In this document: positions 31,534 to 43,994 of the stretch, piece after piece | How positions within the stretch are numbered: position 1 is the first letter of the stretch | Layout of the letters: each line of letters starts with the position of its first letter | DNA from: Craterostigma plantagineum | Lineage: Eukaryota; Streptophyta; Magnoliopsida; Lamiales; Linderniaceae | DNA: 64,000 nucleotides | Direction of reading: 5' to 3' | NCBI GenBank assembly: GCA_027422505.1 | Contig: JAPQWV010000743.1 | Span: 184,715-248,714, forward strand | Translations under genes and position numbers: made by a program | The notes under the pieces: model-generated | Told to the model about the DNA's origin: nothing | What the model saw: the letters and a program-made list of their open reading frames with translations, nothing else | The model's database searches: none

Positions 31534-34500
31534 CAGGCGATTGCAGTAAGTTTGTGTCGGTGAAAGCATATGACAGAGGATATGTCTCCTATGCCGACAA
31601 CACAAAAACTAAGATTATTGGAGTTGGAACTGTAGGTAACACTTTACATACTACTATAGATGACGTATGGTTGGTTAAGAATCTAAAACATAACCTTATT
31701 AGCATTAGTCAATTATGCGATAAGGGTCATAAAGTTACTTTTCAAAATGATAAGTGTGTAGTTAGAAATGATGACAAGGTTCTATTCAGTGCATCTAGGG
31801 ATAGAAATATCTATTGCATAACTCTTGATGATATCACTGACCAAAATGTCAAGTGTTTAGCAGTTACACAGGATAACACCTGGTTATGGCACAGACGCCT
31901 AGGACACGCCAATATGGAATTACTGTCTCATATCACAAGCAATGCACTGGTACGAGGTGTTCCTGACACAAAGTTCGTCAAGGACAAAACATGCAAGGCA
32001 TGCCAAATGGGCAAGCAGACCAAGACATCGTTCAAAAAAAGAATGTGATATCTACATCTAGACCTCTGGAATTACTACATCTCGACCTTTTTGGTCCTGT
32101 TCAAACGATGTCTCTGCGAGGTAAAAGATATGCCTTTGTCATTGTTGATGATTATTCCAGGTATACTTGGGTGATATTCCTTGCACATAAGAATGAGGCA
32201 CTAGATAACTTTGCATCACTGGTGAAGAGACTAGAAAATGAAAAGAAATGAATCTGTGTAGGATACGTAGTGATAACAGACTGGAATTTGATAGTAAGTC
32301 ATTTGCATCATTCTGTGATCAGTACGGTTATAGTCATAACTTCTCTGCCCCTAGAACTCCCCAACAGAATGGCGTAGTTGAACGTAAAAATAGGGTATTA
32401 CAAGAAATGGCTAGATCTATGTTACATGAGTATGATATTCCTAAACAGTTCTGGGCGGAAGCTGTCAGTACAGCTTGCTATGTGTCTAACCGTGTCTTCT
32501 TTAGGCCGATATTAAAGAAAACTTCTTATGAATCTGGCATGGTAGAACTCCAAATATAAGTTACTTCCGTGTGTTTGGATGCAAATGTTTTATCTTGAAC
32601 GATAGAGATAAGAGAGGAAAGTTTGACTCTAAGGTTGATGAAGGGATATTCCTTGGTTACAGTCTTCACTCTAACGCATATCGTGTTTATAATAAGAGGA
32701 AGCTGACTGTTCAGGAATCCATACATGTTACTTTTGATGAGATACCTAATGCAGATGCTACTGATGAGGAAGGTATAGATTTGCCATGTGCAGATTTACA
32801 GGTTACTAAAGACGATAACGACGATATTCCGGAAGACGAAAATGTAGAGACACTGGAACCAGAAGCTGATGAGCTGCAACCTAGAAAATGGAAACACGCT
32901 TCCAGTCATCCAACAGATCAAGTGATAGGAAATATCAGATCTGGAATCAAAACTCGAGCAACTATACGAAATCAAGATACGGATGAATCTCATGATGTAC
33001 TACTTTCAATGATGGAACCAAAGACAGTCCATGAAGCTTTGGATGATATATCCTGGGTCTCTGCCCTGGAAGATGAGCTGGCTCAGTTCGGAAAGAGCCA
33101 AGTGTGGACACTCGTAGAGAGACCGGGTGAAAAAATCCATCATAGGGACCAAATGGGTCTTCCGCAACAAACTCGACGAACATGGTAATGTCACAAGAAA
33201 CAAAGCGAGGTTAGTTGCAAAAGGTTATTCCCAGGAGGAAGGTATTGATTTCGATGAAACTTTTGCTCCGGTAGCTAGATTAGAGTCTATACGTGTCTTA
33301 CTTGCATATGCATGTTTTAAACGCTTTAAACTTTTTCAAATGGACGTAAAAAGTGCATTTTTAAATGGCTTTATAAATGAGGAGGTTTATGTAGAACAAC
33401 CACCGGGCTTTGCTAGGGAAGATTTTCCAAATCATGTTTTCAAATTGAATAAAGCATTATATGGCTTAAAGCAAGCACCTAGGGCATGGTATGAAAGGCT
33501 AAGTTCTTGATTGACATAGGATTTTCGACTGGAACTATTGATAACACGATGTTTATTAAGTATGAAGGTGATCACATGATACTGGTCCAAATATACGTTG
33601 ATGATATCATATTTGGTAGTACTAATATCCTTCTTTGCGAGGAATTCTCTAAGTCTATGCAGAAGGAATTTGAGATGAGTTTAATGGGTGAGCTGAACTA
33701 CTTCCTTGGGTTGCAAATAAAGCAACTTGACGATGGAACTTTCGTATCCCAGACGAAGTACAACAAGGAACTGCTGATAAAATTCGGGATGAACGATTCC
33801 AAAGCGATTTCCACTCCCATGCATCAGACCACCAAAATAGACAGTGACAAATCAGGTACACCAGTTGATCAAACAGAATATCGAGGTATGATCGGAACCC
33901 TTCTTTACTTACCTGCTAGTCGCCCTGATATTATGTTTGCTGTTGGTATGTGTTCGAGATATCAGTCTGACCCTAGGGAATCTCACTTAACAGCAGTTAA
34001 GCGTATACTTAGATATATCAAGGGTACTGAAAATTTTGGTCTGTGGTACTCTCATACGGATGAATTCCCATTAATGGGATATTCCGCCGACTATGCCGGC
34101 TGTAGGGAAGATCGGAAAAGTACTAGTGGAACTTGCCAATTACTTGGAAATTCCCTGGTAACTTGGTCTAGTAGAAAGCAAAATACTGTTGCCCTCTCCA
34201 CAACCGAAGCTGAATATATGGCCTTAGGAAATTGTTGTCAATAATTTCTTTGGATGAAACAAACCCTTAGTGATTTTGGGTTAGGTTATGACAAAATTCC
34301 TATTATATGTGATAGCACTAGCGCCATTAGTATTACTAAGAATCCCGTGTATCACTCTCGTACTAAGCATATTGAGGTTAAACATCATTTTATACGAGAC
34401 GATGTTCAGAAGGGGAATATCAGTGTGGAATTCGTAAGAACAAATGATCAGCTTGTTGATATCTGCACAAAACCCCTAATTGAGGCAAGATTCTGCGACA

Positions 34501-34553
34501 TCCGTGATCGACTGGGAATTATCGAGCTAAATAAGGTTAGTAAATCTGCCTAA
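31497..34553 (+). pseudogene. Element B pol: protease, integrase, RT, RNase H (frameshifted)
   Basis: The protease motif DSGCSHHMTG is at about 31507-31540. GAG-pre-integrase TWLWHRRLGHANMELL and CKACQMGKQTKTSF lies at 31870-32035. Integrase: LHLDLFGPVQTMSLRGKRYA, VDDYSRYTWVIF, RIRSDN, TPQQNGVVERKNR (32040-32560). [53 protein letters not shown] with YVDD at 33594. RNase H: EDRKSTSGTCQLLGNSLVTW, LSTTEAEYMALG, HIEVKHHFIRDDVQKGNISV (34080-34550). Frames break near 32040, 32250, 32560, 33130, 33510 and at a stop near 34242. Motifs are readable and close to consensus, so decay is recent. Confidence 0.92.
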
Positions 34554-35098
34554 TTCTATCATTTACTCTAGGTTATTCTATTTTAGATAGAAATCCATAG
34601 TTATCCTATCTTAAGATATTCATTCAGCCCTTAGAATATTTCCGTGGATCAGATCTTTTCCTTAAGTGTAATTCTCATATTTTAGGAAGAAATTCGTAGT
34701 TATCCCTTCCAAGACATTCTTCAGCCATCTAGTTTATTTTAGGAATATCCGATCTTCTGGATCTGTCCTTGAATGTGATCAGGTTGTTTTAGGAAGGAAC
34801 TCATAAGATATCTTTCAATTCTTTCAGTTATTTTAGGGAACTCATTTATTTAATATATATTCCTATTCAGTCCAGTCACATCCCTTCCTTAATTATGAGA
34901 TCCCATCAAATCAGTCCGATATTTCTGACAGTTTTCCACTCTCTACTTTGAAATTTCAAATTTAAAATTTTGAAATCCATCCTTATCCCTTCCAAAAATT
35001 AAACCGACTCCATTCCTTTAAAAGATCCAAACCGTTCTTCAACCTTCATCATTCAATCATCTTCTTCAAATTTCTCCTCGACCTTCAAACCTTCATCA
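34554..35098 (+). repeat. Pol to env-like spacer of element B, with degenerate repeats
   Basis: Three imperfect copies, about 115 bp apart, of a block beginning ATTTTAG(G/A)(A/T)AG(A/G)AA and containing ATAGTTATCC, ATTCTTCAGCC and a TCCGATCTTCTGGATC-like part lie at about 34570-34850. It is non-coding and probably leads into the env-like reading frame. Confidence 0.5.
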
Positions 35099-36662
35099 AT
35101 GGCAAGAACTTCCGGATCCAAAACTGTTCTTCTCGAATCATCCAGCCGTAAGCGCAAGGAACCCACGTCAGACGAAGACTTATCCGATGCCGCTCCAGAC
35201 TCATCCACGCCAGTTTCACCATCAACCACTCCTGTCCGAAAAACTCGTTCAAAAGCCAAATCAGTTGAGAAAGGACCATCTCCCAGTAAAGCTCCCAAGA
35301 AGAAGAAGAAGAAAGGCAAGAAAACAACCCCTGTGAAATCACCCGAGCCTGAAAAATCTCTCTCGAGTCAAGAGAATGCTGAAGAAATTCATGACGAAAC
35401 CCACAAATCTCGCTCTAGAAGTCCAACGCCAAAGGAAACCCATAAATCTCCTTCCCCACTTGATAGGGCCTCGCCGTCTCCACAACTATCTCCAAAACCT
35501 TCAAATATCCCATCTATTGATCTGTCCAAACCCAGTGAGATCCCAGTCGAAATGCTTTTTCTGGAAGAAAGCAACCGCACTACCTATAAAAGCTTCAGCA
35601 ACATAGATATAGCTCGCGGTCGCGGAGTTGCATTCGACAAGCTACCTCCTAGAAACGTTATCACATGGCTTAAGGACTATGGATGGCAGCAATTCCTGAG
35701 GCTCAACCCACCCTTCTACCCTGAAGTCGTCAAACTCTTTTACGCCAACTTCGACTACGATGAGTTCGAAGGGCATATCAACATCCGTTCCTATGTTCTC
35801 GGTCACAAGATCGCGTGGACCGTTCAGAAGATGAATGCTATGCTAGGAGTTGCTGATGAAGGCCTTTGTCATTACGACATGAATGATTGGTGCCACGCTG
35901 AAGAGTTTGACCTCAGTAATGTCCTTCGTACCCTCTGGAATACCCGCACAAAGCCCCGTTTCTCAGACGGTGAAGCACTGAACCAGCTCCCTATTGACTT
36001 CTTCTTCCTGCACAAGCTGCTCAACATGACCCTCTGGAGTGCCAAAATAGGAAGTGGCGGCCACTCAACAAGATGAACTTCATGAGCACCTTCGCGGTCT
36101 ACATGGTATCCCAGAACCTCAAGTTCAACCTAGGATATGTCATCATGAAGCATATGATCCAGGCTTTCGAAAGCAAAGACAAAGCGCTGCCCTATGGCAC
36201 GCTGCTCACTCACTTGTTTGAGTGCGAAGGTATTGTCCTGCCGCCGGGGTTGGGAAGACACATCCGTCCACTTCGTGAACCAAGTGACCTTGAAGCGCAT
36301 GGGATTCACTTCACAAAGAGCCAAGGTTGGTTTAAGGCCAAGGAAAATCGATCAGTGGATAGCGCCCAGAAACGGTCGGCTGCAAATGGGAAAGCGAAGG
36401 TCAAAAGCGACGAGGACGATGACTACGAGGATGAGCTGACGTAGGGAAGGCAGGAATCTCCATGTTGTGCCGCGATATCTCCGATATCAATGCTGATAAT
36501 CAGAAGTGCTTCCGTAAGGTCAAAGAGCAGTATACCGAGTTGTCGCTGAAGCTGTCCAAGCTCTCAAAGCTGGTCAAGAAATCCCTTCCTAAAGCCGCCA
36601 ATTCTGAGACATCTTCAAGCAGTAGGCTGCTCCGCATGATCCACGCTCTTAGTTGCTCCTAG
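35099..36662 (+). pseudogene. Element B env-like region (putative plant transposon protein domain), frameshifted
   Basis: The first open part, 35099-36076, starts MARTSGSKTVLLESSSRKRK. It has a Ser/Pro/Lys-rich disordered N-terminus with a strong basic run (PKKKKKKGKK, nuclear-signal-like), then a folded region RGVAFDKLPPRNVITWLKDY, LNPPFYPEVVKLFYANFDYD, IRSYVLGHKIAWTVQKMNAM, DFFFLHKLLNMTLW. The next frame (36073-36444) continues MVSQNLKFNLGYVIMKHMIQ, LPYGTLLTHLFECEGIVLPP and an acidic end. A last piece (36462-36662) is a Lys/Leu helix. This is the conserved domain of the extra reading frame after pol in Sireviruses, sometimes called env-like. I see no signal peptide or clear membrane segment, so an envelope role is not supported by the sequence. 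Confidence 0.75.
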
Positions 36663-37002
36663 GATTTTCTGCTCTATTAGTATCGTTTTTAGGTCTTAAG
36701 TGTGCCTCCCGCCTTTTTTTTATGATGAAGGGGGAGTAGTAAGGTAAGTACTAGGCGGTTAAGGTCTAGGTATATTGGTGGTTGGTGTTTAGGGAAGTTC
36801 GTTGAACCCTTATCTATATAATATTTGCTTTTATGATATATCCTTGATGCTTCTATGCGTTTTCGATATTTTACTCTGATCTCCGGATATATCTGTGCTA
36901 ATTTCTAAATCTTACACTCAGATACTTAACTGTGAAAATTGACGTGTGTGAGATTTCTTAGCTGAAATGATTATATGATTGCGTGAATCACGCTTGGAAA
37001 AT

Positions 37003-37315
37003 GCGCACTTAGGCAGGGGGAGCTCAATCACGGGTAAATTTTGAATTTTGTACTCAGGATATAACGTAAAAATGACATGATATGTCTGCACTTAGACAGG
37101 GGAGCAAACTCATTCATGATATATCTTTGCATGTCATATAGATGAATGCACTTAGGCAGGGGGAGCAAATAGGTATCATACGTGATTAGGTAATATCGTA
37201 TGCTCTTATGCAATTATGGAATACTTAGACATATGCGCTAGGACTTGAGAAATCGAATATGCTTACATGCGTATGTGCTGCATCAATTACATGTCATCAT
37301 CAAAGAGGGGGAGAA
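37003..37315 (+). promoter_or_regulatory. Multiple polypurine-tract-like blocks before the 3' LTR of element B
   Basis: The block GCACTTAGGCAGGGGGAGC occurs at about 37004-37022, again as GCACTTAGACAGGGGAGC at about 37088-37107, and again at about 37144-37165. The PPT adjoining the LTR (GAGGGGGAGAA) is at 37305-37315. Repeated PPT-like blocks upstream of the 3' LTR are a known Sirevirus feature. Confidence 0.7.
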
Positions 37316-39010
37316 TGTTGACCTTTTTGGTCCATGCATGTTAGAGAGTTTTGATGAACGATGTAATTGTAATGTCGATAGGTCTATAAATTAAGCAATT
37401 CAATTCATGATTAATGAAATGTCTAAAATATTCGATCTTGCATGATATATGAGTTTAAACTGATTAAATTGTTGAATATTTGATCCGCATATGATTCTGC
37501 GATCTGTTGATGTGACTATGTGATCGCATGTTATAGATAGCCCATATGATAGGATATATCGTATTGTGCTATATATGGAAATAATGCATGAGATATCCTA
37601 CTGAGTTATAAAAGGAAAATATGCTGTTTATATATGGAAAGTGATATATCCGTTGATATTTGCTTATTCCTGGACGAAAATCACCTATACGATTCTTGCA
37701 TGCTTTCCACTGAATTAAATGTGCTATATTGAATTAATATCTTTCCTTATGCTGATTGAATTATTACATTTAGGAAAGATTTGATTCGATTGACATTGTG
37801 GATAAGATGCTACTAGATGGTATACGCTTTAAACGGATGAGATCTCTGAAATAAGGAAAGTTCGGTCATGATTGATAAATTGAATTTAGTATGCTCTGAT
37901 ATGATTTATGTGCTAAACATGGTAAATATATTGATTAAATGCTATGAGCTGTATATGAAAAACGTGCTGATGTGATGCTATCTTGTGTGATATATTTGGA
38001 AAGTGAATCTGGACTGATTTACGCTACAAACAGATAGCAGGGAATCACTTATGGAAAGTTCTGATATGGTTATTATATACGAAATGCTTGAATATGCTTG
38101 AGAAAGAAATTGTGATTTTATATGGAATATAATCATGCTTAAATGTGCTATATGACCGTTGTGATGATTAATTAAGAGCATGATCTATATGGTATGATTG
38201 ACTCGAATATTACATGGAAACTATACTTGATTTGGTGATTATTATATGATTTGACTTTCCATGTAAAGTGCTGTTTGAAAAGAATTATATATGAGCTGCA
38301 CTTCAGATTTTCAAGGAAATCTAGAATTTGCGAATATAAGCCCACGAGAGATCCTTGAGCAGAAACTGACAAAGAGATTCCTGAGTTCCCATTTGCGATA
38401 GCTTTCTGCCTTACTGAGCGTTAACTTGCGTATCCATCACTGAGCGAGTGATTAATCAGATATTCCATCATCCCCTGCCATACATTCTGTCTTCGGACGT
38501 GTTGTCTTCGGACGTGAGGAATACCAAGGAGGCAAGGTCGACGTTCACGCACACGTGAAGGGAAGGACGAGTTCGGGGGCCCTTCGGTAGTGAGCTGGTC
38601 TGTCGGGATCAGGAGATTCTGAGGAACGAAACTCGGCGTGTGGTAACCTAGTGTGTCTAGTGTTCGACTTGTTTAGGTTGTGTATTGGGCTAACCAATCA
38701 GTTTTGTATCCAGCTACGGTGAATTATAGTGATTGGTTAAACTCTTGGGAAGCAAATCGCAAGGAGAGGAGTAACCCCCAGTTGGGGATATAACCTCTAT
38801 AAAAATCTTGTCTCGCATTTACTTTTCAGTCATTTCGTTATCGCTGTGAGACAGACCCGAAACACATCCGACGGTACTAGGATATAACTGGCATACTCGT
38901 CACAATATCATTAGCATATCTAAGTCACCACACTAAGGATTTGTAAAAAGAAGCATAAAATTTTATAAGCCTAATTCACCCCTCCCCTCGTAGGCACATT
39001 TATATCTTCA
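37316..39010 (+). repeat. Element B 3' LTR (1,695 bp)
   Basis: It matches 27963-29637 and starts TGTTGACCT. It has a small extra duplication near 38495-38515 (a repeated TGTCTTCGGACGTG-like word) and a shorter C-run. It is followed by the target duplication ATAGC. Confidence 0.94.
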
Positions 39011-39620
39011 ATAGCAAACTACAAATAATCTATTAATATATAATATTGATAAGGTAAATACGATATGAAGTTTTATTCATCATAAAGCGTTTACTTTTGG
39101 ACGCTTGGCTTTAGTTAACTTTCTTTTTATCTTCCCACTGTTGTGGTAGTTAAGATTTTATCCACCTATGATTTATGAACATATATATGTGGTGCGTGTT
39201 TGTTATATGCAAATACATAGTAGTCACACAAGACTCCCTTGTTTGCTGGACAGAAAGAAAAACGATATTCAGTTCTTGCAATAACATACCTGTCGTGGTG
39301 TGACGTCTTGTATTTTATTGGTATATTGGCTGAAATTATTTTTAAGAGTATGATTATGATTCCATAGAGGAGTGGATATTACCAGACTAAGCTCATGAGT
39401 GTTGGATGCTATGTAGAACCAATTGACAATAGAGTAACTTATAATCTTATACTCGAATTCAATTGATTTATCTATATTAAAACGTGTGGTTACGTTCAAT
39501 AACCAACGATTGGATTCGGTATGCAATAACAATGTTTTTTTTTCATCCATCAATTAAGCCCAATAATATTATTCCTTACTATTTTGGAAGAAAAATACCT
39601 ACGGCAACAACAAAAAAGGT
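39011..39620. other. Intergenic stretch and 3' flank of the P450 gene
   Basis: The start is the right target copy of element B. The last part is probably the 3' UTR of the minus-strand P450. Nothing else is seen. Confidence 0.5.
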
Positions 39621-41516
39621 TCACAGCTCCGCGATAGGCACGGCCAACAAAGGTTGAGCCTTCACCAAAGTGAATCCAAACTCATCATCCATGTTCAAAT
39701 CCTCGGGCTTTAACCCACCGTCGATCTTCCAATCGAAGCAGTTCAACAAAGACCCGATCATCAAAGGAATGGCCCTCATAGCCAACGGCAATCCCGGACA
39801 AATTCTCCTTCCCGCCCAAAGGGAAGCAATTCGAAATCCCGCCCCTTAACGTCCAACTCAGAGTCCAAAAACCTCTCGGGCCTAAACTCCTCGGGCCCGT
39901 CCCATATCGAAGGGTCCCTAGCTATGGTCCATACGTTGACCAAAACCTGCGAGCCCTTGGGCACGGTGTAGCCGCATAGCTGTAAGTCTCGATCGGCCTT
40001 TCTCGGTATCAGAAGCGGCGCCTGTGGGTGGAGCCGTAATGTTTCTTTCACCACGCACTGAAGGTAAGGCAGGCTCGAGATTCGCATTTCGTCCACTACT
40101 TTTCCTTTTCCGATGACTTTTTCTAGCTCGGCCTTGGCTTTCTTTAGGACGTAGGGGTTCTTTAACAGTTGAGCCATGGCCCACTCCACCGTGGCCGAGG
40201 TCGTGTCCGTCCCGGCGATAAATAAGGCCTGTCATGATTCCGAAGAGAGAAAGGATAGTTATTACAACAATAAGTTCAGGCTTAGATATTTTTTCAGTCC
40301 CGTAATTTAGAAGACATCATTATAAGGACAACGAATTTAGGAGTTGACATTATGTACAATTTCTTTCAAATTTAAACAACTTAGGGACATGATACGTCAA
40401 AATCCTTGATCATGCCACAATTATAGGGTTTCGACATATAATTTTAGGATTTTGAAATTAGCGAATGGAGACAATAACTTTCAAAATTAAGCAATTTTTG
40501 GGAAAAAAATCTTAGGATTCGTGCATATAATATCTCTATATTACCTAAATTTGAAAGTTATTTGTTTTCACTCTTAAATAAATAACCGGTTAGTTTATTA
40601 GGAGACCAAGTTGTGGAAGGAGACTAACGATGAAGAGATGTTCCATGTGGGTCCTGTCTATATCTTCAGGGCTCTTCTCACATATGTCGAGGAGCACATC
40701 GAGGACGTCCTTCTCCTTCGCCGGCGTCGCATCTCCGGCGCCGCCTTTGTTCTTCTCCAGCCTCTTCTCTATCAAATCCCTAAAGAGATCGATCATCTTC
40801 TGAAAGTAAACGGTCACCTTCTTCCTCGTGCCTTGAACGTCGAGACCACTTATTAAAGGGAAGTAATCGGACAAATTAGGTTTCCCACACTCGAGCACGA
40901 TTTCAGTCACCAGCGACTGAAATTCCTCCGCCGAGTCGTCGGAGAACAGATCGATGGAGAAGATGGTGTTCGACAGCAGGTTCAGGCTCGTCCTAAACGC
41001 CGCCCGGCCAACGTTCACGGCGGCGCCGCCGTCGCACATCTCCTTGCAGTAACCCACGAGCTCCTGCACCTTCTTCCGCCGCAGTTCCTGGGATTTTGCG
41101 AGGCTGCCGGCGGAGAAGATGTTGGAAATCGTCACCCTTCTCAGGCTGCGCCACCTGGGCTCCGTCGGAAGGAAGGCCATGCCGTACTTGTCGTGGTCGA
41201 GGGCTTTCAAGGCGTCGGCCACGGCCCTGTTGGAGAAGGAGGCGTCTTGCTTCTGAAGAAGCTCCTTGGCGGCCGCCGGCGAGGAGACGACGACGGCAGT
41301 GACCTGGCCGAGCTTTATGGACATGATGGGACCGTAGGTCTTGGCTAGTCCGGCGAGGGAGACGTGTGGCTGTTTTCCGACCAAGTGTAGGCTGCCTATG
41401 AGTGGGAGTGGGGTGGGCCCCGGCGGTATTTTCTTGATTCTGTATTTTAGGATTTGAAGTGCGTGGATTAGAACGGTGGCTAAGATTATGCTTAAGAGGG
41501 TTATTACAAGATCCAT
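39621..41516 (-). pseudogene. CYP76-like cytochrome P450, one-base frameshift at the heme motif
   Basis: Minus strand: exon 1 is 41516-40629 (296 codons), exon 2 is 40228-39621, with a 400-bp phase-0 GT-AG intron in the place usual for CYP76. Exon 1 has an N-terminal membrane anchor (MDLVITLLSIILATVLIHAL), the hinge KKIPPGPTPLPLIG and the W..LRR helix C. Exon 2 has the I-helix oxygen motif AGTDTTS, the K-helix KETLRLHP and FRPERF. At the heme loop the reading is PFG then a shift: one base is missing in the run at 39813-39816 (plus strand CCCGCCCAAAG), so GRRICPG is found only in the next frame. The rest then runs to a normal stop at 39621, for about 498 residues. CYP76 enzymes are ER-bound oxidases of monoterpenes, diterpenes and other natural products; the substrate is unknown. 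It could be a real pseudogene or an assembly error. Confidence 0.88.
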
Positions 41517-42033
41517 GTTTTTAATTGAAGTTTGTTTAGGTGAATGGTGTGTGTATGTACTTGGTTTTTGTCCAAGCTTAAATATATATAGGGGGAGGTC
41601 TATTTGCGTTAGGAAAAAAAAATTCATTTAATTTTGAAGATATGCTTTTAATTCATTTCTAGAAGAAGTCCATAAAGAAGAGAAATAAATCCTTCCGTTT
41701 GATGACTAATATTCGATGTATAAGTGCAAGAAAATCTCTTTAGTTCATATCCAAAGTCCATGTAAATATATATTTTTTTTTTTAATTATGCAAAGACCTC
41801 TACTGTGATATAGAGTAGTTCACTAAGCTTATATACAAATCGCGACATTAAAGTATCTCAAACACAAGTGACAAGATAACCGACTGAACATATTTTTTTT
41901 TAAATGATATTCACATTTTAGCATTGTTTTCGTATTTAGGAACATAAGACATAAAACCGTGATAGTAGTTTTTTTTCTAGAAAGATCACTTGGTTTTACA
42001 ACGCTTGTTCAATATGTAAGTATTATAAAGGCT
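41517..42033. other. P450 promoter region and intergenic DNA
   Basis: On the minus strand a TATA-like run CTATATATATTT (41581-41592) lies about 65 bp upstream of the P450 ATG. The rest is AT-rich with no gene. Confidence 0.5.
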
Positions 42034-43132
42034 TTTTAAATAAAATAATGCAATTTTAATCAAAATTTAACAAAACGGGATAATTTCGATTGAAATTAAT
42101 AAAATAGGACGCATCATTAAAGGCGACGTCGCGACCAATAGCCGCGATGATAACGTGGCACGAAAGAAAAAATGCGTTCATTAAATTTTTGTTTTTTATT
42201 TTTTTATTTCTTTTATTAAATGTTCACTTCTCTTTTTTTATTTTTATTTTTAATTTATATTTATGAATTATAAACCCCAGCAAATCATAATATTGTCGTT
42301 ATCATTTGATTACAACATAAATTTCAATAAACGCATCTAATTTATTGTTTGTTTCGCGAGGATTAAAATGATATGCATATCTTATATTTCGATAATAAAA
42401 AATATTCTTTTTTTTATATATTAAAAAAATACATAAATTGGAATAAATTTGAAGCGGTATCACAGACCCATGATGTGGTATCACAGACCCATAAAGTGGT
42501 ACCACAGACCAATGAACTGTTATTGCAGACCAATGACTATTAGTCCAGAGTAATGAAGTGGTATGAGGGAGTGATGAAGTATTTTTGAAGAAAATGGGGC
42601 TCACAGTTAATTGTTTTTAACTAGATATCTTTTCAAAGTTTATCCAGTTAATTATTTTTTAAATTTATTCATTTTTCAATTTATAAATATAAAATTTTGA
42701 TTATCGAAAATATATGATATGCATATCATTTTAATCGTCGCGAAACAGGCAATAAATTAGATGTGTTTATCGATTTTTATTATGTAAATCTCATGAAATA
42801 ACGATGATTTTGTAATTTGGTGGATTTTATAAATAATGAATATAAAATAAGTTTAAAAAAAAGAGTGTACAACACCACTAATGGGGGCGACGACACAAAC
42901 CAAAGAAATAAAAAATAAAAAAACAACCATAGCCGCATCTATTAGACGCGGCGTCGCGCCTAGCCTTTGTTGGGCCTTTAACGGGCCCAACGCGTTTTTT
43001 ATTGGTGCCACATCATCATCGCGGCTCCGCGACGTTGCGTTTAATGAACGCGTTTTGCCCTATTTTATTAATTTCGAGCGAAATAACCGCATCTATTAAA
43101 TTGTGATTAAAATTGCATTATTTTATTTAAAT
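42034..43132. mobile_element. MITE-like element with long inverted arms, about 1.1 kb
   Basis: The left arm (from 42036, TTAAATAAAATAATGC onwards, about 100 bp) pairs with the right arm (ending GCATTATTTTATTTAA at 43130). The arms include AAATTAATAAAATAGG and GCGACGTCGCG words. A second, inner pair (42280-42400 and 42690-42830, sharing ATGATATGCATATC and AATAAATTAGATG) makes a two-layer palindrome. No protein and no clear target duplication are seen. Confidence 0.65.
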
Positions 43133-43489
43133 CCTATTATCAATTAATAACATATAGACTGGCGAAAGAAATTGGTATGGTATATGATTTGACACCGCGA
43201 CCTTTTTGTGTGGTATGGAAATCAAACACGATGCTAAAAAGAAAGTATTGAAAAGTCGCTATTCAAACGCATGGTTAAGACTAAACGTTGCATGCGATGT
43301 TTATTTTCTTGTTCAATGAGCGGGCAAGTACGAATTACTACCATCCTTTGTTGGACAGTTTAGATACTTCTCTTGGAAATAAATTACATAACTGTTTATA
43401 TGTCTCTATTTGGAAGCCATACCTTAAAAATCTTACACGTCTCTTTCCTTTCTTGGATTGAAGAAGTTTGAGATATTTAACAAATAATA
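43133..43489. other. Intergenic stretch
   Basis: Nothing recognisable is seen. Confidence 0.5.
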
Positions 43490-43994
43490 CGGTAGAAACT
43501 CAATAAATTAATACTCGATAATTTAATAAACTCTTTATATAATATTTCCGGCCGGTCCCGACTCGGGGATAATGTACTAAATTAATAATTCTCTAAAATT
43601 ATAAGATAATAGACTTTTGATAATTTCTATAGGTCCCGCATAAATTATAAATTAACAATTTCATATGTAAAAACATTCTCATAGTACATAAACGGAGATT
43701 ACTTGAAAAATGACCCCATTGTCATTTGTTTCTTGTTGAAATCAATTTCCCCTTGCATATTCTCTATAATTGTCCTTAACGTTGTAAGAACTTCTGGTGT
43801 TGTTTTCTCATAGGTCAACAAGAAAGTTTCTCTTGCATTTGATGTTTGAGAAGTTTGAAATGTAATATACACTATAATTAATAAGATATTAATTTATCGA
43901 TAAAATAATAATTATTATTTATCGATTAATTAATAACTCTTTTAATTAATAATTTGACCGGTCCCAACTGTATTAATTTATAGAGTTTCTACTG
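43490..43994. mobile_element. MITE of the CAGTAGAAACTC type, about 505 bp
   Basis: The left end CGGTAGAAACTCAATAAATT and right end AATTTATAGAGTTTCTACTG are inverted repeats of an end widespread in eudicot genomes. Internal GGTCCC and TTAATAAT words also pair (for example GGCCGGTCCCGACT at 43548 and GACCGGTCCCAACT at 43957). No certain target duplication is seen. Confidence 0.7.

Larger units (their letters stand above)
27963..39010 (+). mobile_element. Sirevirus-like Copia element B, full length
   Basis: It is 11,048 bp. LTRs at 27963-29637 and 37316-39010 are highly similar. A perfect 5-bp target duplication, ATAGC, lies at 27958-27962 and 39011-39015. The Met-tRNA primer site TGGTATCAGAGC is at 29640-29651, and the polypurine tract AAAGAGGGGGAGAA is just before the 3' LTR. 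Coding order is gag, protease, integrase, RT, RNase H, then an extra env-like region (35099-36662). LTRs longer than 1.5 kb, the extra 3' reading frame and repeated PPT-like blocks before the 3' LTR are features of the Sirevirus (SIRE1/Maximus) lineage. Frameshifts in gag, integrase, RT and env-like parts show it is no longer autonomous. Confidence 0.94.

Noticed and set aside
35099..36076. Element B env-like region as a host gene
   Set aside because: It lies between RNase H and the 3' LTR, and element C has an equivalent at the same place.
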